Below are positions 12,269 through 24,514 of a stretch of DNA of 64,000 nt, one piece after another. A model generated the notes under the pieces. It was not told the origin of the DNA. It was given only the letters and a program-made list of their open reading frames with translations, and did not search any database. The translations under genes were made by a program, and so were the position numbers. Within the stretch, counting starts at the first letter, position 1, and each line of letters begins with the position of its first letter. The DNA comes from Rotaria socialis. Taxonomy: Eukaryota; Rotifera; Eurotatoria; Philodinida; Philodinidae. Location: assembly GCA_905331475.1 (NCBI GenBank), contig CAJNYU010002132.1:97400-161399 (forward strand), read 5' to 3'.

Positions 12269-13341
12269 ATATCTATTATGTAAATTTCATATTAAGAAAA
12301 CGTTGAACATGAGATTCACGCAAGTTTCTTTATGCCATCTATGGTGTAGAAAATATTGATGTGTTAGGCATACCATTGTAATACTACTATTATATGCTTA
12401 TTAAATAATTGAAGAAAGCTTTCTCCTTCTTTCACAGGACAGAATAATCATTATATTTAACCTATCAATACTTGTAAACATAATTGTCAAGGTTTAATCA
12501 TTGAAAAAACTACTGACTCTAACTAATACTTTGCACGTTAACAAACGCGTAGCTTGAAATATCGAGTTCATTTTTTCTCGTAATGACGTCTTGATATTGT
12601 CTTCAATTAAATTAAAGTTTTCAGTTAAATCGAAATTTATTCAAGTTGTAAAAAAAGAATCTCTTCATTTCTGTAGATATGTATGTTGTGCAGAATAATT
12701 TTCAAAACAAATTCTAATATTCGTTTGTTTCTATCTTATACTTTAGCAGTTGTTCATTGTCACTATTCTTTGATCAATAGCATTCGTCCATAGAATAATT
12801 ATAACATTTTTTAATTAGTAGCCTACATATCTTCATTTAGCATCAAACTACTTAATTGATGAGGTTTTTTTTATGATGGTATATAAGTATGTATGATTTC
12901 AACGCCGCTAGTATTTTCAAATAAATCAAGAAGAATAGACATAATATACCTTTCAGATATTCTGAACAAGACTTGCATGAAATATAGCGTAAAAATCTGT
13001 TTAAAGTACAGCAGTACGGCGGTTAGTTTGCCTGAAAGTCGATTTTTGTTTGGGAAAGAAACTACTATCATAACTGCAAGCTTTTTACTTAAAATATTTT
13101 GCAGTTTTTAATAAACCTAAACAAAAATATATGCGAGCTTTACGTTCTGGCTCACAACAGCCTAACTTAAGAAATTTTATTCATGATATGCATCACTTAT
13201 GTTTATTTTTCAATGTTTTAGCGTGGAATCATCTTTTATTTCAGAGAGATTTCTCAGATACGATGACTTGTTTTGTTTAGAGATTTTCTATGGATCCGAT
13301 TTATTCATTAATATATCTTGAATAGGAAATTATAAAATTTA
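12269..13341. other. Intergenic region, no gene seen
   Basis: About 1.07 kb between convergent genes. It is AT-rich with scattered short frames on both strands but no frame with protein-like composition, and no RNA gene or repeat recognised. Confidence 0.5.
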
Positions 13342-14457
13342 TCATTCTTTTTTCTCACTAGACTTTTTTCGATACATCATTATGTTCCATGGTAGTTGTT
13401 TCGGATTTTTTGGTTTAACTTTGATTAGATCAGGCTCAAGCAGATTTTCTCGACCGTCCAATACGTCAATAGTTAAACGTGCTAGATGTAATGTTATAGG
13501 TACAGGATGCTTTTCCGGTGAATTAGCCCATTCATCCAATGGCATCCATTGGCAAGCAGCTATTTCGAGTGGATCGAAATTAATCTGCTGATCTTTTTCA
13601 TCTTCATCTAATGACATTAAGCAAGCGAAATAAACATCGCCGTGTTCGAAGCGAAAATTATTATCGTAGGTGAACGCAAGTACACCACGAAAATGAGCAC
13701 GAATACCTGTTTCTTCAAATACTTCACGCTCAACACCACATTCAATAGGTTCTCCTAAAATAATTGAAATCACAATAAACCAATTGATATCAGCTTTACA
13801 TTACCGATGTCAAGAGCACCACCAGGTAATTTGAAATAATCGTCAACATAAGCAAATCGTTCTTGTATAAGTAATACTTCTCGCTTGCTATTCACTACGA
13901 GACCACCGACACCGATCGTAGAGATTGCATAAGAAGGTAATGGATTCGGTTCGTTCTCGTCGAGCCAATTTGTTAACATAACATAATCTGGTTTGGCATG
14001 ATGAAGAACGAAACCAAATTTTTGTGCAATAGAAATAAGTTCAGTTCGATCATGTGGTATTGGANTCAACATAAGCAAATCGTTCTTGTATAAGTAATAC
14101 TTCTCGCTTGCTATTCACTACGAGACCACCGACACCGATCGTAGAGATTGCATAAGAAGGTAATGGATTCGGTTCGTTCTCGTCGAGCCAATTTGTTAAC
14201 ATAACATAATCTGGTTTGGCATGATGAAGAACGAAACCAAATTTTTGTGCAATAGAAATAAGTTCAGTTCGATCATGTGGTATTGGAAGCCAAATTCCTC
14301 TTCGCTTCGCTTCACGCCATGCTAACAATGATTGTTCTAGTTGACGTTCAAATAGAACGCATGTTTTAGCTAGAAGCTCTTTATCGACAGTTATACCGGA
14401 GTACATGTCACTACATCCGGTTAACAATTTCGTTTCTACATTTTCTAGTGTAGTCAT
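13342..14457 (-). CDS. Nudix hydrolase, copy A (disrupted by assembly gap)
   Basis: Two exons separated by a 50-nt intron (13755-13804). Joining them forms a complete Nudix box G-x5-E-x7-REVFEETGI across the junction (GALDIG then EPIECGVE). The N-terminal domain (FERQLEQSLLAWREAKRRGIWLPIP) resembles NUDT6/plant NUDX8-type Nudix proteins, which hydrolyse nucleoside-diphosphate-linked substrates. Exon 1 contains the single N at 14065, flanked by an exact 222-bp duplication. As written the frame breaks there, but counting the duplicated part once would leave one continuous exon like that of copy B. I therefore regard the gene as probably intact and the break as an assembly error. It is in tandem with copy B, same orientation. 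Confidence 0.85.
13843..14287. repeat. Exact 222-bp duplication on both sides of a one-base gap (N at 14065)
   Basis: 13843-14064 and 14066-14287 read identically, from TCAACATAAGCAAATCG to TGTGGTATTGGA, with a single N between. This is typical of two contigs with unmerged overlapping ends joined by a nominal gap. A real tandem duplication cannot be excluded from sequence alone. Confidence 0.9.
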
Positions 14458-14921
14458 TTTGTTTCAAAATCTATCTGAATGTGCTGTAACACACCAAGAG
14501 AATCAAATTGGAAAGTAGAAAGTGCGATCGACGTCACCACTTAGTAACACCAATCATATATTTTGATTTACTTTTTTGTTTGAAAGACTTTCTCTATATT
14601 GGAAATTTTTTCACAGCTGACGATGGTTAACAAAATACAATTGTTAAATATTACAACCAATAATAGCCTATGATGAAAAAAGTAAGTGGCGACAAGTACC
14701 AATGAAAACTTGTATAGTGATCAAGTATCCCGATAGATTTATTCCGCATAATGTACAAGAAAAGAAAATTAATTTTATATATCCATTTATCAATGTATGA
14801 TTATGAATCAATTTAATGGAAGAAAAAGAAATTAATTTGTTGTACACAAACAACTTAAAAATAGTTCAGTAGTGGCAAAATATAGAAAGATTTATAGTTA
14901 AAAATTGACTTTTAAGAATAT
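14458..14921. other. Spacer between tandem Nudix genes
   Basis: 464 bp, AT-rich, holding the presumed promoter of copy A and the 3' flank of copy B. Nothing else could be assigned. Confidence 0.5.
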
Positions 14922-15825
14922 TTATTTTTGATCACTAGATTTTCTACAATACAGCATTGTGTTCCATGGCGGCCGTTCTGGATTTCGTGATTTAATTTCG
15001 ATTAGATTAGGCTCAAGCAGTTGCTCTCGACCATCTAATACATCAACAGCTAAACGTGCTAGATGTAATGTTATAGGCACAGGATGTTTCTCGGGTGAAC
15101 TAGCCCACTCATCCAATGACATCCATTTACAAGCAGCTATTTCAAGTGGATCGAAATTAATCTGCTGATCTTCTTCATTCTCGTCCAATGACATCAAACA
15201 AGCGAAATAAACATCGCCGTGTCCAAAACGAAATTGTGCCTTATATGTAAATGCAAGTATACCACGAAAATGAGCACGAATACCTGTTTCTTCCAATACT
15301 TCACGTTCAACACCACGTTCGAGTGATTCACCTGAAGAAAATTTAAATTAATACAGGCAAATAAAACAAAATGAGATCTAGATTACCGATGTCAAGAGCG
15401 CCACCAGGTAATTTAAAATAATCATCAACATAAGCAAATCGTTCTTGTATAAGTAATACTTCTCGCTTGCTATTCACTACGAGACCACCGACACCGATCG
15501 TAGAGATTGCATAAGAAGGTAATGGATTCGGTTCGTTCTCGTCGAGCCAATTTGTTAACATAACATAATCTGGTTTGGCATGATGAAGAACGAAACCAAA
15601 TTTTTGTGCAATAGAAATAAGTTCAGTTCGATCATGTGGTATTGGAAGCCAAATTCCTCTTCGCTTCGCTTCACGCCATGCTAACAATGATTGTTCTAGT
15701 TGACGTTCAAATAGAACGCATGTTTTAGCTAAAAGATTTTTATCAACAGTCACACCTGAAAAAATATCACCAGTTCCAGTTAATAATATTATTTTATCGA
15801 ATTCTTGATCATCTGTGGTGCTCAT
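14922..15825 (-). CDS. Nudix hydrolase, copy B (intact)
   Basis: Exons 15387-15825 and 14922-15331, with a 55-nt intron, give about 282 residues. The complete Nudix box, split by the intron as in copy A, reads GALDIG then ESLERGVEREVLEETGI; its Glu residues coordinate the catalytic metal. The N-terminal NUDT6-like extension contains VDKNLLAKTCVLFERQLEQS. The C-terminal half shows the Nudix-fold strands GDVYFACLMSL and DPLEIAACKWMSLDEW. Start ATG at 15825 (MSTTDDQEFD). It differs from copy A in exon 2 and at both ends of exon 1, but is identical over a 307-bp core. Substrate unknown. Confidence 0.92.
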
Positions 15826-16587
15826 TTTCGCGAATTTTTATATCGATAAGTTTAAGTAGAATACTTAATTGTAGATATAAGAAAAAACGAAGTCTTATAT
15901 TATATTATATCCATCTATTTATAGTTGCGGAATTCAATAGCCAATAAAAGCATAACATAACAGACATATACAGCGACAAATAGAGGGAACCGTCAAGCGT
16001 AAGTCTTATTTAATTCAAATAAAATTTTCGACTGTAGTATAAATGAATCCAATTAAAGGACTAAGTAGAATCTAGAGGTTGGAACGAAAGGAAATTTGTG
16101 ACATTTCTCATTCAATACAAGTAGATTAATAATATTGATGTGTGATCAATCAATCGAATTTTAAAATTAAGATTCAATCTCACATCTGGCTACACGATTA
16201 TTACAACGCCTGTGTTGCATCTCGAACATACTGTCAAATTAGACGATCAAGGTGCCGGTACTATGTCATCAATAGACATTATAATGAAAAGCAAAATCTT
16301 CATTTCCTCAAACACTTTTTTGTCAGTTCACGTGGATTTTCTATGATATACCTTTTCATGTCAAACATATTGAAAAGAAAATTTTTATTTAATACAAATA
16401 AAAACAAACGAAAACCATTGAGTTTTCATATAAGTATTCACCTTCATCTAGATAAAAATTGATGAAAATGACTGTAAAAACCAGAGAGAACAACTAAATT
16501 CATACAAAAAGAAAACCGAACATCTTTACATTCATGCATTCTGAATTTCATTCTTATTATTATTTTCATCCGAAAACATATAAATAA
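15826..16587. other. Intergenic region, no gene seen
   Basis: 762 bp between the 5' end of Nudix copy B and the 3' end of the merlin/ERM gene. AT-rich; the one longer frame on the plus strand has no protein-like features. Confidence 0.5.
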
Positions 16588-19500
16588 TTACAAATCTTGT
16601 AGCATAGCCATACGTCTTAAAGTTGTGCCTGATCGTGCCTTTTGTATTGTTGAATATTTATTATCACCAATGGCTACACTTTCTTCATACGCCTTATCCA
16701 ATGATGTTTGTTGTTCTTCAATTTTTTTTGATTGAATTACATTTTTCAAATCTTGCAATTGTAGTGCTAATTGTGTTTGTTTGTGTTGTTTCTCAAGAAA
16801 ATGAGCCCTAGATATCAATGAATATTTTGACTCAATGAGAACAAATTCTTTTTTCGTTTAAATTTTAACCTTTCGTCCGTTGAATTTGATTCTTGAGTTT
16901 TTTTAATCGGTCGATACTAAAATGAAAACAGATAGCAAAAAAAGTCAAATTTAGAAAGGAACAATAAATTTTACCGGTGGCGGAGATACTGTTGTTGGTC
17001 TTGTCGATGATGAAGCGAGATTATGTTGAGTGTGTGTTGTTGCGTTTGAAATAGCAACAGATTGATTATGTTGAGTAATACTTAAAAGCTTTTCTCTTGC
17101 AGCTGCTTCAGCTACACGCCATTTAGAAACTTCTAATTTCAATTCATCAGCTTCTTTACGACTAAAAATAAATAAACACATTTAATTGCAGAATGCCAAC
17201 AAAAAATCGTAAAATTTAGTTTCATTAGTTGTCATATCCTCGCTAAACTACTCGGCAAAACAAAGTCAAATTAATTAGAATTACATGAATAATAAAAATG
17301 ACAGTTTTTAATTGAAATCAAAACTTACGTTTTTATTGAATCGTTAACTAATGTTGAAATCACTTGTTCACATTCATGAATTTGTCGAGCATATAATCGT
17401 TTTTCTTCTTCATTCTTTGGAAATAGAAAAAAAAAAGAATAATTTCTAATTTATTAAATATATTTATCCGTGAAGAACCAGCACAGTATTGAATATTTGA
17501 TTTCTAATATGTGATAATGTTCTTATAAGACAGAAACTTAAACTTCAATATACGAAAAGGCGATCTTACTAAGCATATCTTTAAAAGTCAACTGGAAAAA
17601 GGTATCCGTCGAAGGCAGCTATCTTAAAATGAATTTTCGATTGTAGAAAGATTTAGTTTTTACTAGAATCTGTTTGAACTTACTCGACTTATTTCATATT
17701 TACATCGTTCAAGTTGTGCTTCAATTTCAAGTGCTCGTGCGGCTTGTAATCGAGCTTCTTCACTATTTACATGTGCTTTTCGTGCTAATAATTCCGTTGC
17801 TTCTTGATATTTAAGCTAGAAATAGGAAGCAAAAAATTTTGATTGAATTCATTAGAAAATTCGAATAACAAACCAATGTTTCATGAACTTCTTTCATTTG
17901 TTGTTGATAATCGATACATTTACTTTCGATCTCATCTCGTTGTTTTTCAGCTTGTAATCTCAATTTACGTTCTTGCGCCAATAATCTCATCTTTTCCTGA
18001 AACAAAAATATTCGTAGATTCGATGACGTTGGAATTCCGAGACATTTGTTTTTCTTTCGTTACGATGAAAATCTTTTTTCTTATTCAAGCTGTTAGAGAT
18101 AAGAAATTTTATTCGTTACGACCAACGACGCAAATATGTGTCATGAACTTTATCGTGACATGCACGCACTTATAACGCAGATTTTAATTTTCGACATCAT
18201 GATAGAAAAGTAAACGCTAAATAGAACGACCTATAGAGATTATGCACTTTCTTTTTATGGCGCATGTTAGACTATGATGTAGAGTAGCAGAAAATAGGTG
18301 TAGCCAAAAGCCACTGCTGTCTGCATAGATGTATTTCGTTTCGATAAACAAACGGTTACTACGCAAATTTTGATGTTTTCGTTATCTTATCATCAATAGA
18401 AAATCTATTCGACTTATTTGCATTTTAACATATAACCTTTTGTGAATAATTACTTTTTGTTGTTGTTCTTCAAAATATCTCATTTGTTGTATTTCAATCG
18501 ATTGTTCTTGTCGACGTCTCATATACAATTCATGATTGCCCAATGCTAAATCAAGTATCTAAACAGTCGACCACAAATATTGTGAATTAAGTTTAAAAGG
18601 AAAAGAAAACTCTCAAATAAATTTTTACCTCCTTGCTCACAGATGATTTTCTAGCATAGAATGCAAATGTTGCATGTTTATCAGTCGTTAGATTTAATAT
18701 AACCTAATTTAATATGAGTAAAAAATGTAATCTATACGAAATATTTTCTTTTACTTTTTTATCATGAGCTGTAACAGATTTAACATCACACCATGAGAAG
18801 AAAACTTCTGGTCTTAGTTTATTTTTCTTGTAAAAACGAATTCCTAGCGAATCAATTCCAAGCCAAAGTTCTGGCGCAATCGTTGGTTGATCTAACTGTT
18901 CTTGTTGTTGATCAGTTGATTTCATTGTTTGTTTTTGCTGTGAAGCAGATCTCTGTGCACCTTGCATTTTTGATATTTCAAAAAATGATAAACCAAACAT
19001 ATCTAAATCTTGTGCATGCTTCAAATAAGACATTTCAGCTTCTTCTCGCGTTAGTAATGCATGTGTACGCCATAAGGCAATTATACGAGCAAACCAATCT
19101 GAACGAGATAATTCGATTTTTTGAAAGCATGTTAATGGTAATAAAGCTTCATTTTCTAAATTTACTGACTCCAATGAAGATTCAATTTGTTCATAATCAC
19201 CAAACTAAAATGGAATTGCATATCAGAAAAATCATAATTTTAGATTTTGTAAAAAAAAGAAAATATTTCAATACGCCTATTCGTATATCTATCATTAAAA
19301 TTTATATAGTGAATATTTCTATGATGGCCGATTAATATTTTCTGTGCGATTCGATGTTTACCTTTGCTTGAAGTGACAACGAAGCAAGATGTGCAGCAGT
19401 ATCTGGTGGGCAATAGATATTCATATTAAGAATATCCTGTTTAACTTGTAGATAGAAAAGACGTCGTGTAATATCTTGTATAAGTTCATAAGTAATATCT

Positions 19501-20038
19501 TCGGGATAGAGTTTCACAGCTAGATAAAGTTCGATGGTTACTTTACTGCATTGTCGACTGGAATTGTTCGTAGCCGATGGAAGACTTAATGTTGATACAG
19601 ACGTTGGAGGTGAACGTAAAAGATGAGGATTAAAATTATCTGTTGTATTGTGTAAATCGAGGGTTTTCAATGGATTTGAATTAGATGAGATTTCTATTGA
19701 TTCTGAAATAATCTAAAGATTTCTCTTAGTTAAGATATATTCGTTGACGATTAAGATAACATACCGTACGATTTAATTGAAGCCAATTCAATTCGCGCGA
19801 TGTTTTATCAATAAATTTAAGACCGAAATACCAATATTCTCGAAGGCCAATCGTTTGACAAACAAGTGAAAAGATTGTACTACCCTTTGTTGTTGCCTAA
19901 ATAAATCCAAAAAATAATATAAAACCATAATTTGCTAAAATGACTTACTTCAATAGTAAAATGTAATTCTGCATCAAGCGTGAAGATTTTACAATTGTAT
20001 TCATCTGATTTCTTCTTCCCATTACCGAAGACAGGCAT
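16588..20038 (-). CDS. Merlin/ERM-family FERM protein
   Basis: Links plasma-membrane proteins to cortical actin (ERM) or acts in Hippo signalling (merlin). Twelve exons join in phase to about 665 residues: 19949-20038, 19765-19896, 19362-19712, 18755-19204, 18629-18703, 18454-18558, 17874-17996, 17684-17815, 17329-17414, 16975-17161, 16870-16916, 16588-16807. FERM domain: F1 begins [13 protein letters not shown]2 has [20 protein letters not shown] and [25 protein letters not shown]3 has [14 protein letters not shown] and [12 protein letters not shown] coiled coil follows, then a Pro-rich linker (VSPPP), then a C-ERMAD-like tail with [17 protein letters not shown], where the Thr aligns with the activating phospho-Thr of ERM proteins. 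F1 carries an extra Ser-rich insert of about 45 residues. A short upstream 5' exon may exist, since vertebrate merlin has an N-terminal extension. Confidence 0.92.
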
Positions 20039-23000
20039 TCGAAGACTAAAGATAATACTATCACTACTACTATTATCTAAAAACAAAATGACAACATTGT
20101 TTCTTACTATTCTATTCAAAACATATTTCTCATGTTTACTGATCTTAATATCTCGAAATGAATTCTTATTTGTCTTTTTGTTTTCTTTTGACTTTTACCT
20201 GGTTAACAAAATAATCTTTCATCTATATGAAAAATCTATTTCGACATAATTTTTGTTGTAATCAACTTTATGTGCCGATTTTTTCGTCTTATTGACGTTT
20301 TCGAGCAATAGCAGAACGCATGTGTGACATTATCGACGAGAATTAAATATGCCGACGAACAGAATCAATCGTTCTCACTTTCTTTTTTTTGTGTGTTTTT
20401 TTTCCTGCTACACAAGAAACCACATGCCATACATACCTTTGTCTATTTTTTTTCGTTTTTCTTTTTTTACATTTCTCATGCCGACACTATACTGGTATAC
20501 CACAGAGCATTGTTGATTCGTTTACAATGAATTTATAACTACATCAGATTCTTGTTTTTTCGTTATTACTATTATTAATTTCATTAAAAAGCGTTTTGCA
20601 GAAAAATGATGAACAACATGAGTCATGAAAATATTTCAACAGCATAGTTAAAATAAATGAATAGCAAAGTGTATTGACAGAATTTACATAACTTAGATAA
20701 TGGAATGTATTCACAATCATCGCTATGTGTGCACATGATGTTGAATTCATATGATAATACTTGTTTGACTATGCATTATAGAGCAACGTGCAGAAGACTC
20801 ATTTTGATATATCTATTTTTGAAAGAAAAATTCCTGCGTGCATTGAGTAGAATAACTTAAAACATTATTCAGCAGACATTTAATCAGGTGTGTTAAAGAA
20901 GTGTAATAGAATTTAAACGAGTTTAGATCTATAAACGGCATTGGTATGGAATAGTGAACTATGAATAAATCGATGAAGATTGCCTACATGTGGAAAAAAA
21001 TTAATTGATTAAAAAGAATAATCTAAGTCTAATGATATTAAACAAAAAAAATGTAAGACGAACAGTATAATTACTTGTCAAAATAATGATGTGTGTTCTT
21101 TTTTTACTGAAAAAGGATTTTTAATGTTTTTGCTCTATACTGAAATGTTTCTTTTGATATATTAAAAAGAAAATTTCCTTTGCAATTATATTCGATCACT
21201 CCTAAGTATTTTGTGATTAAATAAGTGTATTTTTAGTACATTATATGCACAAAATCTCGGCAAGGTGCATTTCTTCTAATACAAGTAAAGTGCAGAAAGA
21301 AAGATTACTTCAAAATGACAAAAAGAATCGTTCTTCCCCAAAAAAATAAATCCATCAAAGCTTTGTAATACTGTACTTGTAATGATGCTTCATATTGTTT
21401 CGAATTCTTTCGTTTTTTTGTATTTGCTTGCTTGAAACTGTATTTCTGAAAAAATCATGAGTCATTCACTGCTTGCTCTATTAATTAGACAAGATAAATT
21501 GCAATTTTATTATTGATACGATATTCATCGTTTGGCACTGTAATAGATTTCAAAATCAAAACTCTTAAAAGTGTAATATATGTAACAGATTGTACAAGCA
21601 CACAAGACAAGTCTGCCCTCTGTCGGTAAAATGTTAGAAACTTATTTGCATCCCATCAAAATGTTTAACAGAAAACAAATTGCAATATATCATATCGGAC
21701 TACACAGATATAATATGCGATTCACTGAACGTTTCAACTAAAAACAATCCTAGGTTCTATTTTTCCTGTAAATGCAACGGATTTCCCGACTTTTCGATTC
21801 ATCTTGAGCAGGGGCGTAAGTCAGGTCTCAGAGCAGGGGGGGCGTAAATTTTTTTTCTTCTGTTTTGGTGAACAAAAAAAAAACAAATTTTCAAAAGCAG
21901 GAGGGCGTTACGCCCCACTCGCCCCCCTCCCCCTATTTACGCTCCTGATCTTGAGTGTCCGATGTGGAATGGATTTTCAGAGAGGTTGAAATAATAAAAT
22001 TTTTCTGTACTAATAGTTATTGTATTCAAGTTAAACCAGTTGCTAAAATTGCTGTCATGATTTTTACTTTATTTAATACTGTACAAAATAACAAACATAA
22101 GTCATTTTAGAAAATTAACATACAATGACCTTACGTGCCCATTTATTATTCATCGGTTGTAAACCAAAAATAAATTCAATGAACAGATAGTGTTGTTCAT
22201 TAATTATAATTGACTTTGGATACCGATGGATAAAATCAAAAACAATTGATTTGTTAACAATACTTTTAATCTTAAACAATCGACTAATAAATTTTTTTTC
22301 GAACCATTAAAAAAAACAAAAAACAAATTTAATAATGACGAGTAATCCGATCGGAACTACTTCAACATATTACCTCCAATGTATACTTTAACATGAACCA
22401 CTATTGATCTTTCTCACACATTTTCAAGCTATCCGTTTCCTTGTTTTATGATACAAACTGAGAATAATGTCGGCATTTGTTGAATATATATATATATATA
22501 TATAACAAAACAAAACAATCATACAAAAAAAAATAATATATATATATAACTTCTATAAAATAAGACAGCGGAACCGGAACAGACATCAATTCAAAGAGAT
22601 TGTACGCGGGCAAGCGTGAACAAATGTATATATATATATATATCATCGGGCATATTTCAATTGAATATACTGTATATTGACACCTAAAGAGAGATGATAC
22701 TCTTTCACTTGATTGTGAATAACAGAGAGAAGAAAAAAAGTCACATAGAGATGCCAATTTTGTTTGACTTATACGCACGAGAGATCACCACCATATGCCC
22801 ATCGAACTAGACAAGCGACACAGTGATTGAGATGCAAATATAATATGGATGCGCTTGTCTCAGTATATACATATATATATATATACCCGCACTACAGGGA
22901 CGCTGTACATCAAGAAGTAACATATTCATTATAGACTCATCGCAAGACAATGCTCACGAGAAAAAAAGAAAGGAAGAGAAAGAATCAATCCAGCTGATAC

Positions 23001-23332
23001 AACCATCTGGTCTCCCTTTTGATTAGCTCTACTCGTTCTAAATCCCTTTCTTCTCTGCCATCAGATCAGAAAAAAAAAAGAAAAGAAAAGTAATCCGCTA
23101 TCGTTGAATCCTTCCTTCATTCTTAATGATCTGTTGACTTTCTTTTCTTGTCACTTGTCTATCAAGACGATTCAGGTAAGTATAGTACATTGATAACTTT
23201 GTGTTATTTTTTTTTTCTTTGTTTTGTTTATGACAGTATCACACAAAATATATAGAGAAAGCCAAAAAAAGAGGAGAAACACTGTGTAAAGTGTATAACA
23301 AGTGAAAAAAAACTCGAAAGAAAGAAAAATGG
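20039..23332. other. Gene-poor region with one hAT-type MITE
   Basis: 3.3 kb between the 5' end of the merlin/ERM gene and the 3' end of the POU gene. It holds T-rich runs near 20390-20480, (TA)n tracts near 22480 and 22630, and the MITE at 21809-21947. No coding gene supported. Confidence 0.5.
21801..21955. mobile_element. 139-bp non-autonomous hAT-type element with 8-bp target duplication
   Basis: The element (21809-21947) begins CAGGGGCGTAA and ends with the near-complement TTTACGCTCCTG. It is flanked on both sides by ATCTTGAG (21801-21808 and 21948-21955), an exact 8-bp target duplication. CA..TG ends with 8-bp duplications are characteristic of hAT transposons. The interior is G/C-run rich and non-coding. 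Confidence 0.88.
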
Positions 23333-24514
23333 TTACAAATGTGTTGGATAATGATATTCATAATAGTCTCCGGTTGTTCCTGTCGGTGTCGATGATGGAC
23401 TTGGACTATCGGTATTATTATTATGATGATGATGATTGTTCGATGCTGACGCTGTACCGTTTTCTAATGGTGGTGTAACACGTTTTTCTTTTTGTCGTCG
23501 ATTACAAAACCATACACGAACAACTTCTTTTTCAAGTTGTAATTGATCCGCTAACTGTGCTATATCTTGTGCAGCTGGTTTAGGATTACGTGCAAAATTT
23601 ATTTCAAGTGCTTGCTTTATACTAACTTCAATCGATGTACGTTTTTTACGTTTACGTCCGCTAGCAGCAATTTTCTCCATTGAATTTGATGTGCCTGTTT
23701 GAGATTCGGAATCTTCTAGCCATTTGGCTAATAGTGGACGTAATTTACACATATTTTTAAAACTTAATTGTAATGCTTCAAAACGACATATTGTTGTTTG
23801 ACTAAAAACATTTCCATAGAGATTACCAAGTGCAAGGCCAACATCAGCTTGTGTATAACCAAGTTTAATACGTCGTTGTTTGAATTGTTTTGAAAAACGA
23901 TTTAAATCATTATTATCAATATTTATTTGATGATCATCATCATCATTAATCGATTGATTATTAGGTGTATGAATTAAATTTAGATCATTATCTTCAAGCG
24001 ATGATGATGTTGGCGGTGGTAAAGATGTTGGTACTTGAAAATGATGTTCATGATCAGTCGATGATGAACCATAGGTTGGAATAAATTGGTGATTTGTTAA
24101 ATAAGGTTGATGATGAGGGTAATTGGACGATGGATAATAATTCGAATGATTTGTTGGCCAATAGTCTTCAATTGATAGTCCATGTTGTTTATGTGGATGA
24201 TGTTGCATAATAACTGGCCAAGCTGTACTATTTAACGGACTTGTTGATGATGGAGAAATACTTTTTCGTTCGTTAATATTATTTGTACTGTTACTTGTTG
24301 TAAATAAATAATTATGATTTGGTTTAATATCATTTTGTTGTAGAATTAAATCATTTGATGAATCGGATGATGCTGAATAAAAAAATGGATTTGATGATGA
24401 TGATGTATCATGTTGATGTTGTTGATGAAATGGATGTAAATGATGTGTATGAATATGATGATGATGTAGAGCATATGCTGTTGCTGCAGCAACGGTTGAC
24501 GGTGATGTTGACAT
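23333..24514 (-). CDS. POU class 3 homeodomain transcription factor (intronless)
   Basis: 393-residue nuclear DNA-binding protein encoded by one exon, as is common for POU3 (Brn1/Brn2/Oct6/ventral veins lacking) genes. The N-terminal half is low complexity (His, Ser, Asn, Asp runs). The POU-specific domain (about residues 205-275) shows [40 protein letters not shown] and [10 protein letters not shown]. The linker is short. The homeodomain (about 290-345) begins [18 protein letters not shown] and has the recognition helix [15 protein letters not shown]. Class 3 is chosen from the POU-specific sequence and the conserved [14 protein letters not shown] context. These factors act in neural and epithelial development. 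The large flanking non-coding regions on both sides probably hold its enhancers (inference). Confidence 0.95.
   Translation of the reverse strand: MSTSPSTVAAATAYALHHHHIHTHHLHPFHQQHQHDTSSSSNPFFYSASSDSSNDLILQQNDIKPNHNYLFTTSNSTNNINERKSISPSSTSPLNSTAWPVIMQHHPHKQHGLSIEDYWPTNHSNYYPSSNYPHHQPYLTNHQFIPTYGSSSTDHEHHFQVPTSLPPPTSSSLEDNDLNLIHTPNNQSINDDDDHQINIDNNDLNRFSKQFKQRRIKLGYTQADVGLALGNLYGNVFSQTTICRFEALQLSFKNMCKLRPLLAKWLEDSESQTGTSNSMEKIAASGRKRKKRTSIEVSIKQALEINFARNPKPAAQDIAQLADQLQLEKEVVRVWFCNRRQKEKRVTPPLENGTASASNNHHHHNNNTDSPSPSSTPTGTTGDYYEYHYPTHL

Noticed and set aside
16142-16462. 106-residue plus-strand frame
   Set aside because: No ATG context, conserved motif or splice partner; composition is that of AT-rich intergenic DNA.
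22446-22778. 110-residue minus-strand frame rich in YIYIYI
   Set aside because: Driven by (TA)n tracts in non-coding DNA.
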